From positions 1,054,001 through 1,118,000 of the forward strand of contig WACJ01000520.1 of the NCBI GenBank assembly GCA_008973525.1: a stretch of 64,000 nt of DNA, in the 5' to 3' direction. Both the position numbers and the translations under genes were made by a program. Under the pieces are notes generated by a model. The model worked only from the letters and a program-made list of their open reading frames with translations. It was not told the origin of the DNA and did no database searches. The DNA comes from Stenopsyche tienmushanensis. Its lineage: Eukaryota > Arthropoda > Insecta > Trichoptera > Stenopsychidae. Positions 1 to 9,427 of the stretch are shown here, in pieces (the first letter of the stretch is position 1; every line of letters starts with the position of its first letter).

Positions 1-887
1 AATCTATATAATTAGTAATTTAAGTTGCTTAAAACCCGTTTTATCAGGGATACAACAAGTTTTATCTGCTCCTAGATTCCAAAGCCACAATACCAAGATT
101 AATTTTTATTAAGCGAAATCTTGGTTACACAGCATCCGCCTGAAACTCTGGATCTGTTTTCTTTTAAGGACACATTCTTATCAATGTTCCGGGTTTTTAC
201 AAGGCATCAGAGAGAGGGTATAAGCTTACAGGGGTGCAATTACGCGCACAAAGTCGAGCGTGTAAATGGTTGCGCGTCTCTGCGATAACTGTTATTTATC
301 ACTAATGTAGGTTTAACTGCGCCCACTAAACGCTGGATTTTCTTAACAGCGGCGTTAAAGTTTAAACATTATTTTTAACTATTGAAACGTGACCGACGCG
401 TAATTATTTAAAGTTGTTCGGACGTGACCCCGGAGTCATGTATCACCCTGGTGTGAATGCCTCGTGCTTTCGGTGAGACCACAATTTGTTCCGCGATATT
501 TCAGCTTTTTACAAGCTCGCCACAGCTTTTGCCCCGGTGAAAGCATGACCATGCCGTTCGTTACTTGCCGATCCGATTACCCGACCAATCGTATAAGGAA
601 ATGCGTTGCAAATCATAGCGAAATTATGGCGAGAATGCATCCATAGCAGAGCGTTTTTGTCCTATGGAAAGACGGTCCTGAAATATTTTTGGAGGCAAGA
701 ATGATGTTTGAATTATATTAAAAAGTCTAAATGTCTATGATAAATAGTTCAACAAACTGTCTCCTCGTATTTGTTAAATACAAATCGGAGTTTTCCTAGG
801 AACTTGTCGTTCACTCAACCAATTTTGCACGACCATTTCTAACATGTTCATCTCTTTTTCTACATTTGGAGTCATCAGCTGATCCGT
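1..887. other. single-copy AT-rich DNA, no gene recognised
   Basis: No coding region with recognisable motifs is seen. Positions 200-470 are richer in CG dinucleotides than the surroundings but contain no convincing open frame. The stretch probably lies upstream of the hAT relic that begins near 888. Confidence 0.5.
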
Positions 888-1148
888 TAGAATTTATAAA
901 CATTTTTGGAGCTCTTAACATCCGTCTGTTTAAAGAACTGTGCAAAGATATGGACTCTGATCATGCGGTTCTTCTTTTCTACATTGCAGAACGCTAGTTG
1001 TCGAAATAAAATGTTTTTAATCGTGTCTTAGAATTGAAATATGAAATCAAGTTGCTCCTGGAAGTGCAAGAGAAACATGACCTTTTGGTATACTTTAACC
1101 ACAAAACTTGGTCGAAAAGAATGGCATATCTAGCAGATATATTAGAAG

Positions 1149-1150
<2 letters not shown>
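888..1150 (+). pseudogene. hAT transposase relic, upstream part
   Basis: Reading the plus strand gives hAT-transposase-like sequence related to domesticated ZBED5/SCAND3-type proteins. Near 890-1000 there is an ALNIRLFKELCKDMDSDHA-like stretch, then a broken match to the family RWLSRGxVLxRVxELR motif at about 995-1050, then YFNHKTWSKRMAYLADILEE up to 1150. In intact family members these segments are consecutive in the catalytic domain. Stops and a frame change interrupt them here, so the copy is dead. The homology stops at 1150, exactly where the R1 insertion begins, and resumes at 3328. The N-terminal BED finger and first catalytic region are not visible upstream. The assignment rests on remembered family motifs and is fairly sure at superfamily level. 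Confidence 0.72.
1137..1150. repeat. target-site duplication of R1-A insertion, left copy
   Basis: ATATATTAGAAGAA here is identical to 3314-3327. The flanking bases differ on both sides (g/t before, a/g after). A perfect 14-bp duplication is typical of target-primed reverse transcription. Confidence 0.85.
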
Positions 1151-1190
<40 letters not shown>

Positions 1191-1443
1191 GGACGGGGGG
1201 GCCCACCCACACCCGAGCATGTACCCAAGGTCGAGTAAAAAACGACCTTATGACAGCCCGCACATCTAACAACACTAATTTAGTGTAAAACTAATTTAAC
1301 GTCCCCCTGGAGGAACCAACTTCTGCTCAATCTGGTGACCGAGCGCAATGCAAAGCGCGAAACCATAAAGGGGATATAATGAAAAAATAATAATAATAAT
1401 AATAATAATAAAATAAAATAAAAAAAATTAAAAAATGAAGGGG

Positions 1444-1477
<34 letters not shown>
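1444..1477. repeat. A34 homopolymer within R1-A 3' region
   Basis: This is an uninterrupted run of 34 A on the plus strand. A second run of 39 A at 1149-1187 closes the insertion. Both read as poly(T) in the sense of the R1-A element. Such tracts are prone to length error in assemblies, so exact lengths are uncertain. Confidence 0.8.
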
Positions 1478-1479
<2 letters not shown>

Positions 1480-1611
1480 TAAAATTAAAATAAGAAAAAC
1501 AAAAAAAAAGAAAAGGGGTCAGCCGCGCGGCTGCACGCTGTAAATGTAGACGAGCTTCTGAGCTTCCCATCTTAATCTTCCATCTTATCTCAATGTGGGT
1601 GTGACTCTACT

Positions 1612-3313
1612 TTACTCGACGGTACTAGCCCCGATAGCCTCTGGAGCGGACCAGTGCTTGGCGTAGTAGCCGCCGTCGACGCATTTCGCGCCAAAGCTTT
1701 CGCAAAATGTATTGAAGGCGCTGAGGGCGCCGGGACGGGTCACCAGATCTTTGTGTCCTACTGGCCCCTCACATGGCCCACGAACACGGCACAGAAGCGC
1801 CTCCCGCTCAGCCCCCATGCCTTCGCACGACCACAGAATATGTTCTGCGTCCATGCTCGGTGCAGTGCACGGGCAATCTGAGCGATCCGACAGCCCAAGT
1901 CCCATTAAGTGGGCACTAAAATGGCCGTGACCCGTTAGGAATTGTACCATCCAATGATTAGGCTCGATGCCCTTGTACTTAAGCCTCCTCTCGACGGAGT
2001 CGAAGAACCGGAACAAGTGGCGGCCACTTGTTGAATTGGACCACCTGTCCTGCCACGTTCTTGTAGCTGCGTCCTGAGCCCATTTCCTCAGCGACGTCTT
2101 ATCAATAATCTCCGCTGCCTCCTCCGCTGTAAGGAATGAGTCGCCGACTTTCACTGCGTGGCCCTTCCGCCATCTGTACACTGCAGCCATTACCTGAAGT
2201 TTCAGGTCCATCGGGAGGACTCCCGCCAAGACCGGTAGGCTGTCCGTCGCCACCGTTCGATAAGCTTTCGTCAGCCGCAGCAGCGGCGAGCGCTGCGCCG
2301 AGTTGAGTCTCCGCGATGAGGTTAGCGTGGGGCTGGACTGACCTGGTCGCCCCAGTTTGTGAGCCCATGCACCAGCACCGTACGTCACGATGCTGACGTA
2401 CAGGGCCTGATATGCTGTGCGCATGCTGCGCCCACTGAGGCCCCAATCGGCGCCTGCTAGTCGCGACATTCTCCCGAAGACGTTGAGGGCCTTTTTTGAG
2501 GCCTCACTGACATGTTGCCCGAATCTGCAACCCCTCTCGATGGTGACTCCCAAGTAATTGACGGATTCCTTGAATGGAATCCGTGTTCCACCCATGTTGA
2601 TTCTTGGAACCGAGTTCTTCTTGAGTCTGTCGCTTCTAGATCCCCCCTCGAGCACCAGTCCCACGGACTTACCCGGGGCAAAGGTCAGTTTGTTCAAGAC
2701 GCTCCAGTCCCAGAGCGTCCGTACTGCCTCGTTTCCTCTTCTACCTGCCTCTCTTGCTGAGTTGGCAGCGACTGTTAAGGTGAGGTCGTCAGCGTAGGCA
2801 ATCAGTTCACATCCGCTCGGTAGTTGCAGCTCGAAGATGTCGTTTAGCAGAACGTTCCATAGCAGTGGTCCAAGAACGGAGCCCTGGGGGCAGCCTTTCG
2901 TTAGTTCTCTGTGAACCAGCTCCCCCCCCGCCTGCGCGATTATCTGTCTATCAGAGAAGTAGCTCCGTATAAGACCGATGATGTTAGGCTGCACGCCATC
3001 TCTTCGCAGCTTAAGTAGGACCATCGGCCACCACGCGTTATCAAAAGCTCCCTGAAAGTCAAGAAACAGGGCGAAAACGTATTTATTCTTCCCCCTGTTC
3101 TCTTCAACCGTTTCCAGAACTCTGCCGATAGCGTCCACTGTGGATCTGCCAGGTCTGAACCCGAACTGTCTTTCCGAGAGCGGATTAATGCCCTCGTAGA
3201 CAAGGTTTAGCCGGTCTGCTATTATTTTTTCGAGTATCTTGCCGAGGATCGGCAGAAGTACAATGATTCTATAGGCCTTCGGGTCCCACGGTGGTTTATC
3301 TGATTTGGCTTTT
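1612..3313 (-). pseudogene. R1-type reverse transcriptase ORF2, C-terminal ~565 residues
   Basis: This encodes the reverse transcriptase and C-terminal part of a non-LTR retrotransposon ORF2, which copies element RNA into DNA at a nicked target. From the break at 3313 the frame stays open to the stop at 1612. Visible in order are KPPWDPKAYRIIVLLPILGK and ERQFGFRPGRSTVDA (finger motifs), FALFLDFQGAFDNAWW (motif A, catalytic Asp), GCPQGSVLGPLLWN (motif B), YADDLTLTV (motif C, YADD), a thumb region with NYLGVTI, and CPC-x8-H-x4-C, the R1-clade C-terminal finger. Intact family ORF2 proteins have about 1,000 residues with an N-terminal apurinic-type endonuclease, which is absent here. There is no proper start codon because the 5' end is truncated, so autonomous activity is not possible. 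Confidence 0.88.
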
Positions 3314-3327
3314 ATATATTAGAAGAA
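3314..3327. repeat. target-site duplication of R1-A insertion, right copy
   Basis: ATATATTAGAAGAA is the second copy of the 14-bp duplication. It directly follows the truncated reverse transcriptase 5' end. Confidence 0.85.
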
Positions 3328-3870
3328 GAATAGAATCACATTTCATGATAACTTCGGGGAATTTTTATCCAAACTGCAAAACTGGCTAAGAAAAATAAAT
3401 CTCGGAAGCATTGCCATATTTGAGAAAATTTGCAGTGTGGTAGATATATCTGAAGGTTAAATAAATTGAAATTTTAAGGAGAAGGTTACTGGGCATATCG
3501 AAACCCTTGAGAACTTGAAAGCTTCAGCGTTACTTCCCCGAGCTGAAAGAAGAAGAAACTACATTGATACGAAATACATTCTCTGCATACCTTGATTTTG
3601 CCAGCATTCTCGATGAATTACAAGATGAATTCTTGGATTTGTGGAATGATTCCTCGGCAAGTAACTTATTTGATTAAAAAAATGCTCACACAATTCTGAT
3701 GTGGTAATGTATCATTCATAATCAAATGTGGCTATGCTTGCTTTTCGAGTTTTAGCTCCATTTGTGTCTACAAATCTCTGCGAGAGTAGATTTTCAATTC
3801 TTCTTTTTTTTCTATCCATCTCGGTTTTTATAAACAGGGGTCACCACTCAAAAAAGGTTGGGAACCTATG
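3328..3870 (+). pseudogene. hAT transposase relic, downstream part with 3' terminal repeat
   Basis: This continues the relic that stops at 1150. With frame changes, the plus strand gives pieces such as HFM..NF, then LPELKEEETTLIRNTFSAYL and ILDELQDEFLDLWNDSSASN at about 3530-3675. It ends with FRVLAPFVSTNLCESRFS-like sequence near 3740-3800, which matches the hAT C-terminal dimerisation region (family pattern LLPFxTTYLCExxFS). Past the coding relic, 3834-3870 reads CAGGGGTCACC...AAAAAAGGTTGGGAACC. Reversed, this resembles a hAT terminal repeat beginning CAGxGGTTCCCAACC. Numerous stops show long decay. The left terminal repeat was not located. Confidence 0.7.
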
Positions 3871-3876
3871 ATCTAG

Positions 3877-4028
3877 CATAATGGTTTTTAAACTAATGTA
3901 GTATGCGGACCCCTTCTTGAGCAAAATTTCTTTCGCGGACCCCCTCTTGAATAATTTTTTTGTGGACCCCATACATACATTTCTTGGCTTCTTTTAATGT
4001 CTTCGCGAACTATGTTTAAAAACCACTG
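3877..4028. mobile_element. short hAT-like non-autonomous element
   Basis: The 152-bp segment starts CATAATGGTTTTTAAAC and ends GTTTAAAAACCACTG, giving inverted repeats of CAxTGGTTTTTAAAC type with one extra base on the left. It contains repeated GCGGACCCC and GTGGACCCC blocks, as many hAT MITEs do. The flanks GATCTAG and ATCTTGTAG are similar but do not form an exact 8-bp duplication. Confidence 0.55.
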
Positions 4029-4114
4029 ATCTTGTAGAAAAATCTGCCAGTTTTTATGCCCGGTGCAAACAAGAACAGTTTTCAAGCTAATAGAGCAAGC
4101 TAGTGCCAACAAAC

Positions 4115-4574
4115 TGTAGCGTGGGCCATCCCCACGTAATAGCGCTGTTAACAGCGACATCTTCTATCTCTCTTCAGGTGCAATGTGTTATTTTAACAGC
4201 GCCATCTCTTGTGGCCCTACGGAGACATTGCACCTGCATACCGACATATCGCTTATTGCGCGTGCACCGTTGCTGATTGGGTAGTGACGCGCAGGAGGCG
4301 GGAATCGGGAGAGTCGTCGGTTAGCCTTGGCTGCGGGATGTCGTCCCTCTTGCAGCCAAACTTCTCTCTCTCTCTCTCGTGTGGAATAAATAGTTATTTA
4401 GAGAAGAGAGTATTTCTATTCGACGCCCGTCTATTCCCATCCATTCATCCAGCAGCATCACGGCCTGATAGAAGAACGGACCCATGCGCTAGCGTGGCCA
4501 TCCCGTCGAGCACGTGGGGGCGGGGAGCCGCTCGGGGACTCTGCCCCTGAGATCGCCCCCGTCTCAACGTTACA
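4115..4574 (+). mobile_element. LTR-1 family long terminal repeat, probable solo LTR
   Basis: This 460-bp repeat begins TGTAGCGTGGGC and ends CAACGTTACA, with the TG...CA ends expected of LTRs. It is homologous along its length to the paired LTRs at 45786-46242 and 47723-48179. It contains AATAAATAGTTAT, a likely polyadenylation signal. No primer-binding site follows, consistent with a solo LTR. Flanking tetranucleotides are AAAC and CAAC, which match at three of four bases. It lies beside a piggyBac transposase fragment. Confidence 0.8.
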
Positions 4575-4577
4575 CAA

Positions 4578-4860
4578 CTCTAACGTTGTATAACTAGCTT
4601 GAAAACCAGCCTCGTATGCATCGGGCGTTTGTTTGCCGTTTTGTATACACTCTCCAAGCGTCTGATTCAAAACGTCAACACCTTCCTTGTGTTTGTTGTA
4701 AAATAACATGACTTGTGGTTTTTGGACTTCTCCAACAGCTTCGGTATCATAATAGACAGTTAACAATGGGTTAAAAGCTTTTGACGCTATCGAAAGTTGC
4801 GAAAGAGTTGCCAGCAATAATCGTCCTTCTACTTCCTTTGTATTTGTTACTTAATTCTAG
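4578..4860 (-). pseudogene. piggyBac-type transposase fragment
   Basis: Read on the minus strand, the open segment contains LLTVYYDTEAVGEVQKPQVM followed by LFYNKHKEGVDVLNQTLGE and a QNGKQTPDAYEAG tail. piggyBac/PGBD transposases have KPxVIxFYNxxKGGVDxLDQ at this point, just before the last catalytic Asp region and the RKTRRWP motif. Here Asn replaces the Asp of LDQ, and the RKTxRWP segment is degraded. About 80 residues remain of a protein usually near 550-600 residues, so it is non-functional. It is a plausible relic of the autonomous partner of the TTAA elements found across the window. That link is inferred from family biology, not from shared ends. Confidence 0.62.
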
Positions 4861-6049
4861 TAGTACCTTTTCACCCTAGTTGACTGCTCTATGGCCTCCT
4901 TCTTTTCCAGTATAGAATACCTTTACAAGGATATATGTGATCCGAAAGGATTTCTTACTACATAGGTAAAAATGCAAGTCAATATGAGAAATATGACAAA
5001 ATATTTTATGGAGTGAAAGGATTAAAATTTCCTTACGAAACACGAAGAAAAACGTGATTTCTCATACAAATTCTATTAAAAAATATCTGGGTCTGGCCAG
5101 ATCTCATTTGTTGACTCTAAGTGTTTAAATAGAAACATATATATATTTCTTGAATAACAAGGATACCGAGATTTTTTTAAACTCTAAATTCTGTAACACT
5201 TAAATGGAATAAAGTCAAGGAGATTTGTTTTTATAGAAATTAATCCACCATACCAATACTTGGTCAGATTTTCGAAAATTTTTCGAATGCTTGTTTCTGA
5301 GAATTTCGTGTATTTACGTCTCGGGATGCTGCAAAAAAATTGACAACAAATTGCCGATGAAATATTTTTGACGTGATTCATGCGCCTGTGACTCATTTTA
5401 AAGCCTTCCGAACAGGTTCTAGCGAAACGTGTTTAAATCTATTAATGCTGGACGTAATTTCTACATCCTCGTCGATCGCCGAACAGGATCGTAATTGATT
5501 AATACATACGATATTTTTAAATTTATCGCTTATAATATTTGAACAGCATAACGAAGTTAATGTATGATTTATTTTTCAATTAAAAGTGTATTGATAAATT
5601 CGCTCGTTTCGTGTATTGTGATGCGGACCTCCGGTGTTCGTTGATGAATTATTTGCACGAACTTCAAATCGACTTGTTTAACGCGTATGTGTTTTTTTGA
5701 GGGATAAATTGATTTAATTTTTCATTCGGATGCCTTGAAGCTGGCGCAAAAAATGGATTTAAATATGATGGCTGCGATATTAACTTAAATATTTAGGCTA
5801 TTCCAGAATATAATCATTTAAATCATAAGCTGGAAATCTGTTCATTTCTGGTCCGGTTGCGTTGTTTACTATATAATTGTAACTATATCAATATGCATTA
5901 TGCTTAATAAATTCAAATTAGAGATAAAAATATATATATATCAATCGAATAGTTGAGCATTTGCTCGTTATAACCGATAAGCGTCGTAAGCTTACAACTT
6001 GTAATTAAAATATATACAAAATTAGTAGAGTAAGCTAGTGACATCAAAC
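4861..6049. other. AT-rich single-copy DNA, no gene recognised
   Basis: Several short open frames exist but show no motif or conserved-looking composition. About 25 bp just before the LTR at 6050 (taagctagtg..atcaaac) resembles the sequence just before the LTR at 4115. Confidence 0.5.
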
Positions 6050-6547
6050 TGTAGCGTGGGCGATTTTCCATCCCTACGTAATAGCGCTGTTAACAGCGAC
6101 ATCTTCCATCTCTCTTCAGGTGCAATGTATTATTTTAACAGCGCCATCTCTTGTGGCCCTGCGGAGACATTTCACCTGCATACCGATCGATCGCTTCTTG
6201 TGCGTGCACCGTTGCTAGTTGGGTAGTGATGCGCAGGAAGTGGGAGACGGAAGAGTGCAATGTTTCAATTTCCGATGCTAACGCGTAGGAGGCGGGAGTC
6301 AGGAAGAGTGATCGGACGGCATTGGCTGCGGGAAGACGTGCTTCTTGCGGCCAGATATTTCTCTCTCGTCATTGATAAAGAAATCAGCAAAAACGAGAAT
6401 GTTTATATTCGGTACTTGACCACCTCCATCCCTCCCTCGGCTACATAATGACCCGAGAGCAGAATAGATCCGCATGCGAGCGTAGCTATCTTGACGAACT
6501 TGTGGGAGTAGGGCGTGGTCCGAGCACTCCTTCTTCACTGCGCAACA
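6050..6547 (+). mobile_element. LTR-1 long terminal repeat followed by primer-binding site
   Basis: The repeat begins TGTAGCGTGGGCGAT and ends GCGCAACA. Its internal order matches other LTR-1 copies: TAATAGCGCTGTTAACAGCG, GGTGCAATGT, GATCGCTTCTTG, AGGAGGCGGGAGTC. A T spacer and TGGTGTCAGAAACGGCGGG follow, so this is a 5' LTR that still adjoins its primer-binding site, not a solo LTR. The 3' half is diverged, with a CCGGCTACATAATG-like segment shared with 26690. Confidence 0.75.
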
Positions 6548-6548
6548 T

Positions 6549-6567
6549 TGGTGTCAGAAACGGCGGG
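6549..6567 (+). other. LTR-1 primer-binding site, tRNA-Leu type
   Basis: TGGTGTCAGAA lies one base beyond the LTR end. Its complement TTCTGACACCA is the 3' end of an insect tRNA-Leu including CCA, so this is where minus-strand DNA synthesis would start. Confidence 0.65.
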
Positions 6568-6742
6568 TTGTTAGCCTGTATAGTAGGATGATCGCATATT
6601 TGCGAGCAAATTCCAGTGATTCAGAAAGGGCACTCTTCTACGTTGAGCTCGGAGATACAGAGATGGATAAAATACCTTGCAGTTCGTTAACTGTGCATAA
6701 TAAATTACCGAATGTATTGTGATATCGAAAGTGTTTATTTAT

Positions 6743-7288
6743 TTAACACGTTCATCGCTGCGTCCACGAGATATGTGCGTTTCCAAAGTCTAAAGTCAGA
6801 GTCTACGGAAAGCGAATCCAGCGCCTCATTATTAAATATTTTCTTTTATTAACTTCTTCCTATAATGTCTTCCAGATGACAACTGTCCAAATGTCTTTCG
6901 AGATAGATATTGAAATATGAATTTCTACCCTTGTCTGTTTGCACTTGCTTATCTTCACTTTGTTTTTGTTAATTTGACTAATGACAGAATCAAGTTTATC
7001 GATCTAAGATAAAATAACACCTGAAAGAAGATGCACCGCATATCGCACGTGTTTATCCCATGTGTTATAATATCGCATCGCTATTCCTTCTGTTTATGCT
7101 CCAACTATCGAATTTGGGCTCCGCAAGAAACAATAACGATTCACGCTGGGCGTCGAGAGTGTTAAATATAACGCACTGATGCCGTTCTGACAGATAAGTG
7201 GATTTGTACGGATGCTAAGTGGCGGACAAGCAAATATAGCATCTAAGATTATGAAGATTTTCAATTAGCTCACTACTCAAAGGGTTAA
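6743..7288 (-). mobile_element. piggyBac-like TTAA MITE (pB-M1), complete copy
   Basis: The element is bounded by TTAA at 6743-6746 and 7285-7288. The right end, reversed, is TTAACCCTTTGAGTAGTGAG, which equals the left end of the copy at 55840. The left end, TTAACACGTTCATCG, matches the other family end (TTAACCCGTTGATGAG) with changes. No long open frame is present. It sits between two oppositely oriented LTR-1 pieces. Confidence 0.62.
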
Positions 7289-7306
7289 GATGCTGAGTCG
7301 TACTTG

Positions 7307-7395
7307 ATCCCACTTCTGACACCAATGTTTCGTGAGAGACGGAATATGGCGCTATTAATCTGGTGAATTAAATCTGCACAGACCAAAACATGAAC
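7307..7395 (-). mobile_element. LTR-1 remnant with primer-binding site, reversed
   Basis: On the minus strand TGGTGTCAGAAGTGGGAT (7307-7324) extends the tRNA-Leu complementarity to 18 bases. One spacer base and the LTR end TGTTTCG (plus strand, 7326) follow. Then the segment GACGGAATATGGCGCTATTA corresponds to the opposite, 5' part of LTR-1, so most of the LTR between is deleted. Confidence 0.6.
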
Positions 7396-8611
7396 AAATA
7401 TTCTCTTGTAGAGAACCAATGAAGAATGTGGCACTTTAAAAATAATATAGGACGAGGGTTGTAAATTTTTGTTTAAAATATTTATTCGAACATCTTCTTG
7501 CTTTGAATCGATATGTTCTTCTTCAACTTTACCATGGATGCACTTTAATATGCAGAGCTTTTACCGTTGATCGACTAGTTGTTGCAATTATTTAAATAAG
7601 CCTTCGAATCTCCAGCATTGATCGAGTGTGGGTAGAAGTTCGTCCTTCGAATAAAAACCCATTTCCCATTAACAAGTCACTTTATCGTGGATCTCATAGA
7701 TTTATTTACTCATAGCGGAGAAATTGAATTAATTATACGCGTAAGATAGATGAGAATCAGTACACGCCGCTTTATCTTGGCGCGTTCGGGTTTCGCCCGT
7801 CGAGGTCTCTCCATACAATAAATAATACGATAGCTTATCGAGGTCCTGTCGATTTTCATACAATTCTCACTCCCGCGGGAACCATTTTTCTCCGAGGATA
7901 TATAATTTAACGGTCGTGTGAGGCGAACGCTTTAATTTGCGCTGCAAACATCTCAGGGACCGCGACGGACTCGCGCGAGGTGCTTGATTTACTGCCTCTT
8001 CGTGAGCTTAAGTGACGGCTTTTAAGGCATATTAGGATTATTGAGAGCTTTTGATTCATTGTTCATATATTTATTATTGAATCTAAGTGTTGGATCCTGA
8101 GCGCCTGTAATGGAGAGTCTGCAAAATCTGCGCTTGGATAATTTTGCTCTTAACGATTGGGCGAACGAGCACGCATTTAGCTTTCGATTGAATTGATCTC
8201 CGATGGTCAATCGTAAACATTTTTAATCGTGAAAAATCGTTATAAAATATCAAGGATTTAAATTTAAAAAAATGGCATAAATTGGTTAGATTCGTTGTGT
8301 ATAAGGCTATCAGTTTCCTTTTGTAATCCAGCTTAGGCTATGAGCATTGCTAACAATAAGCAATTTTGAATCTTATAAGGTGAGAAGTAAATAATAGATA
8401 AGAATGGAAACAATGCAATGAGATTTAGAAGTGCTCTTTGACTATAATCTATTCCAAACACTATAATATTAAGCTCGATAAGAAACAAAGTGGACTTCAC
8501 ACCCATAAGGAAATGTAGATTTATTGGACATAGAATTGAATTGAAATTCAGTATTTTATATTGGGCTTGAATTTCTAAATTATTCAAATAAAAACGATTG
8601 TATATCAGCAT
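7396..8611. other. single-copy DNA with a GC-richer island
   Basis: No gene is recognised. Positions 7740-8010 are clearly richer in CG than the surroundings (GGGACCGCGACGGACTCGCG) and include GATATATAATTTAA near 7900. The combination could be a promoter or regulatory block, but no first exon can be defined. Confidence 0.4.
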
Positions 8612-8619
8612 GGTGTGAT

Positions 8620-9419
8620 TAGGGAATCCTATCCCGAGCCAAAATTTCGATCTCAGGATTTCAGGATTGCATTAGACCATCCATAAGTCCATTTGTTTAA
8701 TATAAAAATAGCTTGAAGGTGAAAGAATTTTATTTATTTAAGAAAAGATAAAAATACAATTCAAAAATAGATAAATAAAATACTAAAAAATTCAAATATT
8801 ATTTTGAAAATATGTCCGAAGTAACATTAAAGCATTGAGTGTTTCATCATTTAGTCTGGATCTGATTTTGAAAGCCAGGCAACTTGCTGCTGAAAATACA
8901 CGCCCAGCTTCCACACTCGTTGGAGGCATCGACATCAGATATTTAAATGCTAGTTCGAGTTGATGACCGCGCGATTTCCCGACAAATTATTTATTTCCGT
9001 CGCTGCAGATGAATACTTATATACTATAATACTTTGATCTGATTCGTAATTATATTATGGAGGAATAAAAAAAATCTGAGCCCCGTATCTATAATATTTC
9101 ATATCAATATTCCCATTATTAGAGTCGAGGTGTAGTAAATACATCACCGGTAAGGAAAGGTTTATATAACAATTTGAAAAAAAAATGTACTCTATATATG
9201 TATACATAGATTAGACAGTCACTGAGTAGTTACGCCAATGTTTCCAAGCTTCCAGATTTCGGCGGGATTGTCTCAATTTAGTAGCCTTCATCGTGTTGGT
9301 GATGTGTACTATTTCTGTTAGATAAAAATTTCAATTCCGAATTTTTCGGGATTACGTTTACTAATCCTGGGATTCATGAGCACGTAAAACTGTTCGGGAT
9401 CCCGGGATTGGATTCCCTA
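8620..9419 (-). mobile_element. hAT-type MITE (hAT-M1), complete with 8-bp target duplication
   Basis: The element begins TAGGGAATCCTATCCCGAGC and ends with TTGGATTCCCTA. Reversed, that end is TAGGGAATCCAATCCCG, giving inverted repeats of about 17 bp. The exact octamer GGTGTGAT flanks both sides (8612-8619 and 9420-9427), the duplication length of the hAT superfamily. The 800-bp interior has no long open frame, so it is non-autonomous. Homologous copies lie at 41464, 52565 and 58542. Confidence 0.88.
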
Positions 9420-9427
9420 GGTGTGAT

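Larger units (their letters stand above)
1151..3313 (-). mobile_element. 5'-truncated R1-clade non-LTR retrotransposon (R1-A)
   Basis: The insertion is read on the minus strand. Its 5' break is at 3313, inside the reverse transcriptase domain, so the endonuclease and ORF1 are missing. The 3' region runs from 1611 down to 1151. It contains the UTR, an A34 tract (plus strand, 1444-1477), a short (AAT)n run near 1386-1410, a block with GGTTCCTCC/ACGTC segments at 1189-1370, and an A39 tract that abuts the target duplication. In the element's own sense strand that terminal tract is poly(T), which is unusual. The insertion splits a hAT pseudogene. The long open reverse transcriptase frame suggests the insertion is younger than the hAT relic. 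Confidence 0.85.

Noticed and set aside
1034..1288. 84-codon plus-strand frame crossing the A39 tract as an intact gene
   Set aside because: The frame joins the hAT relic to poly-Lys from the homopolymer and then to R1-A 3' sequence, so it is not a real protein.
7740..8010. CG-rich island as first exon
   Set aside because: No open frame with start and donor could be defined, so only composition is reported.
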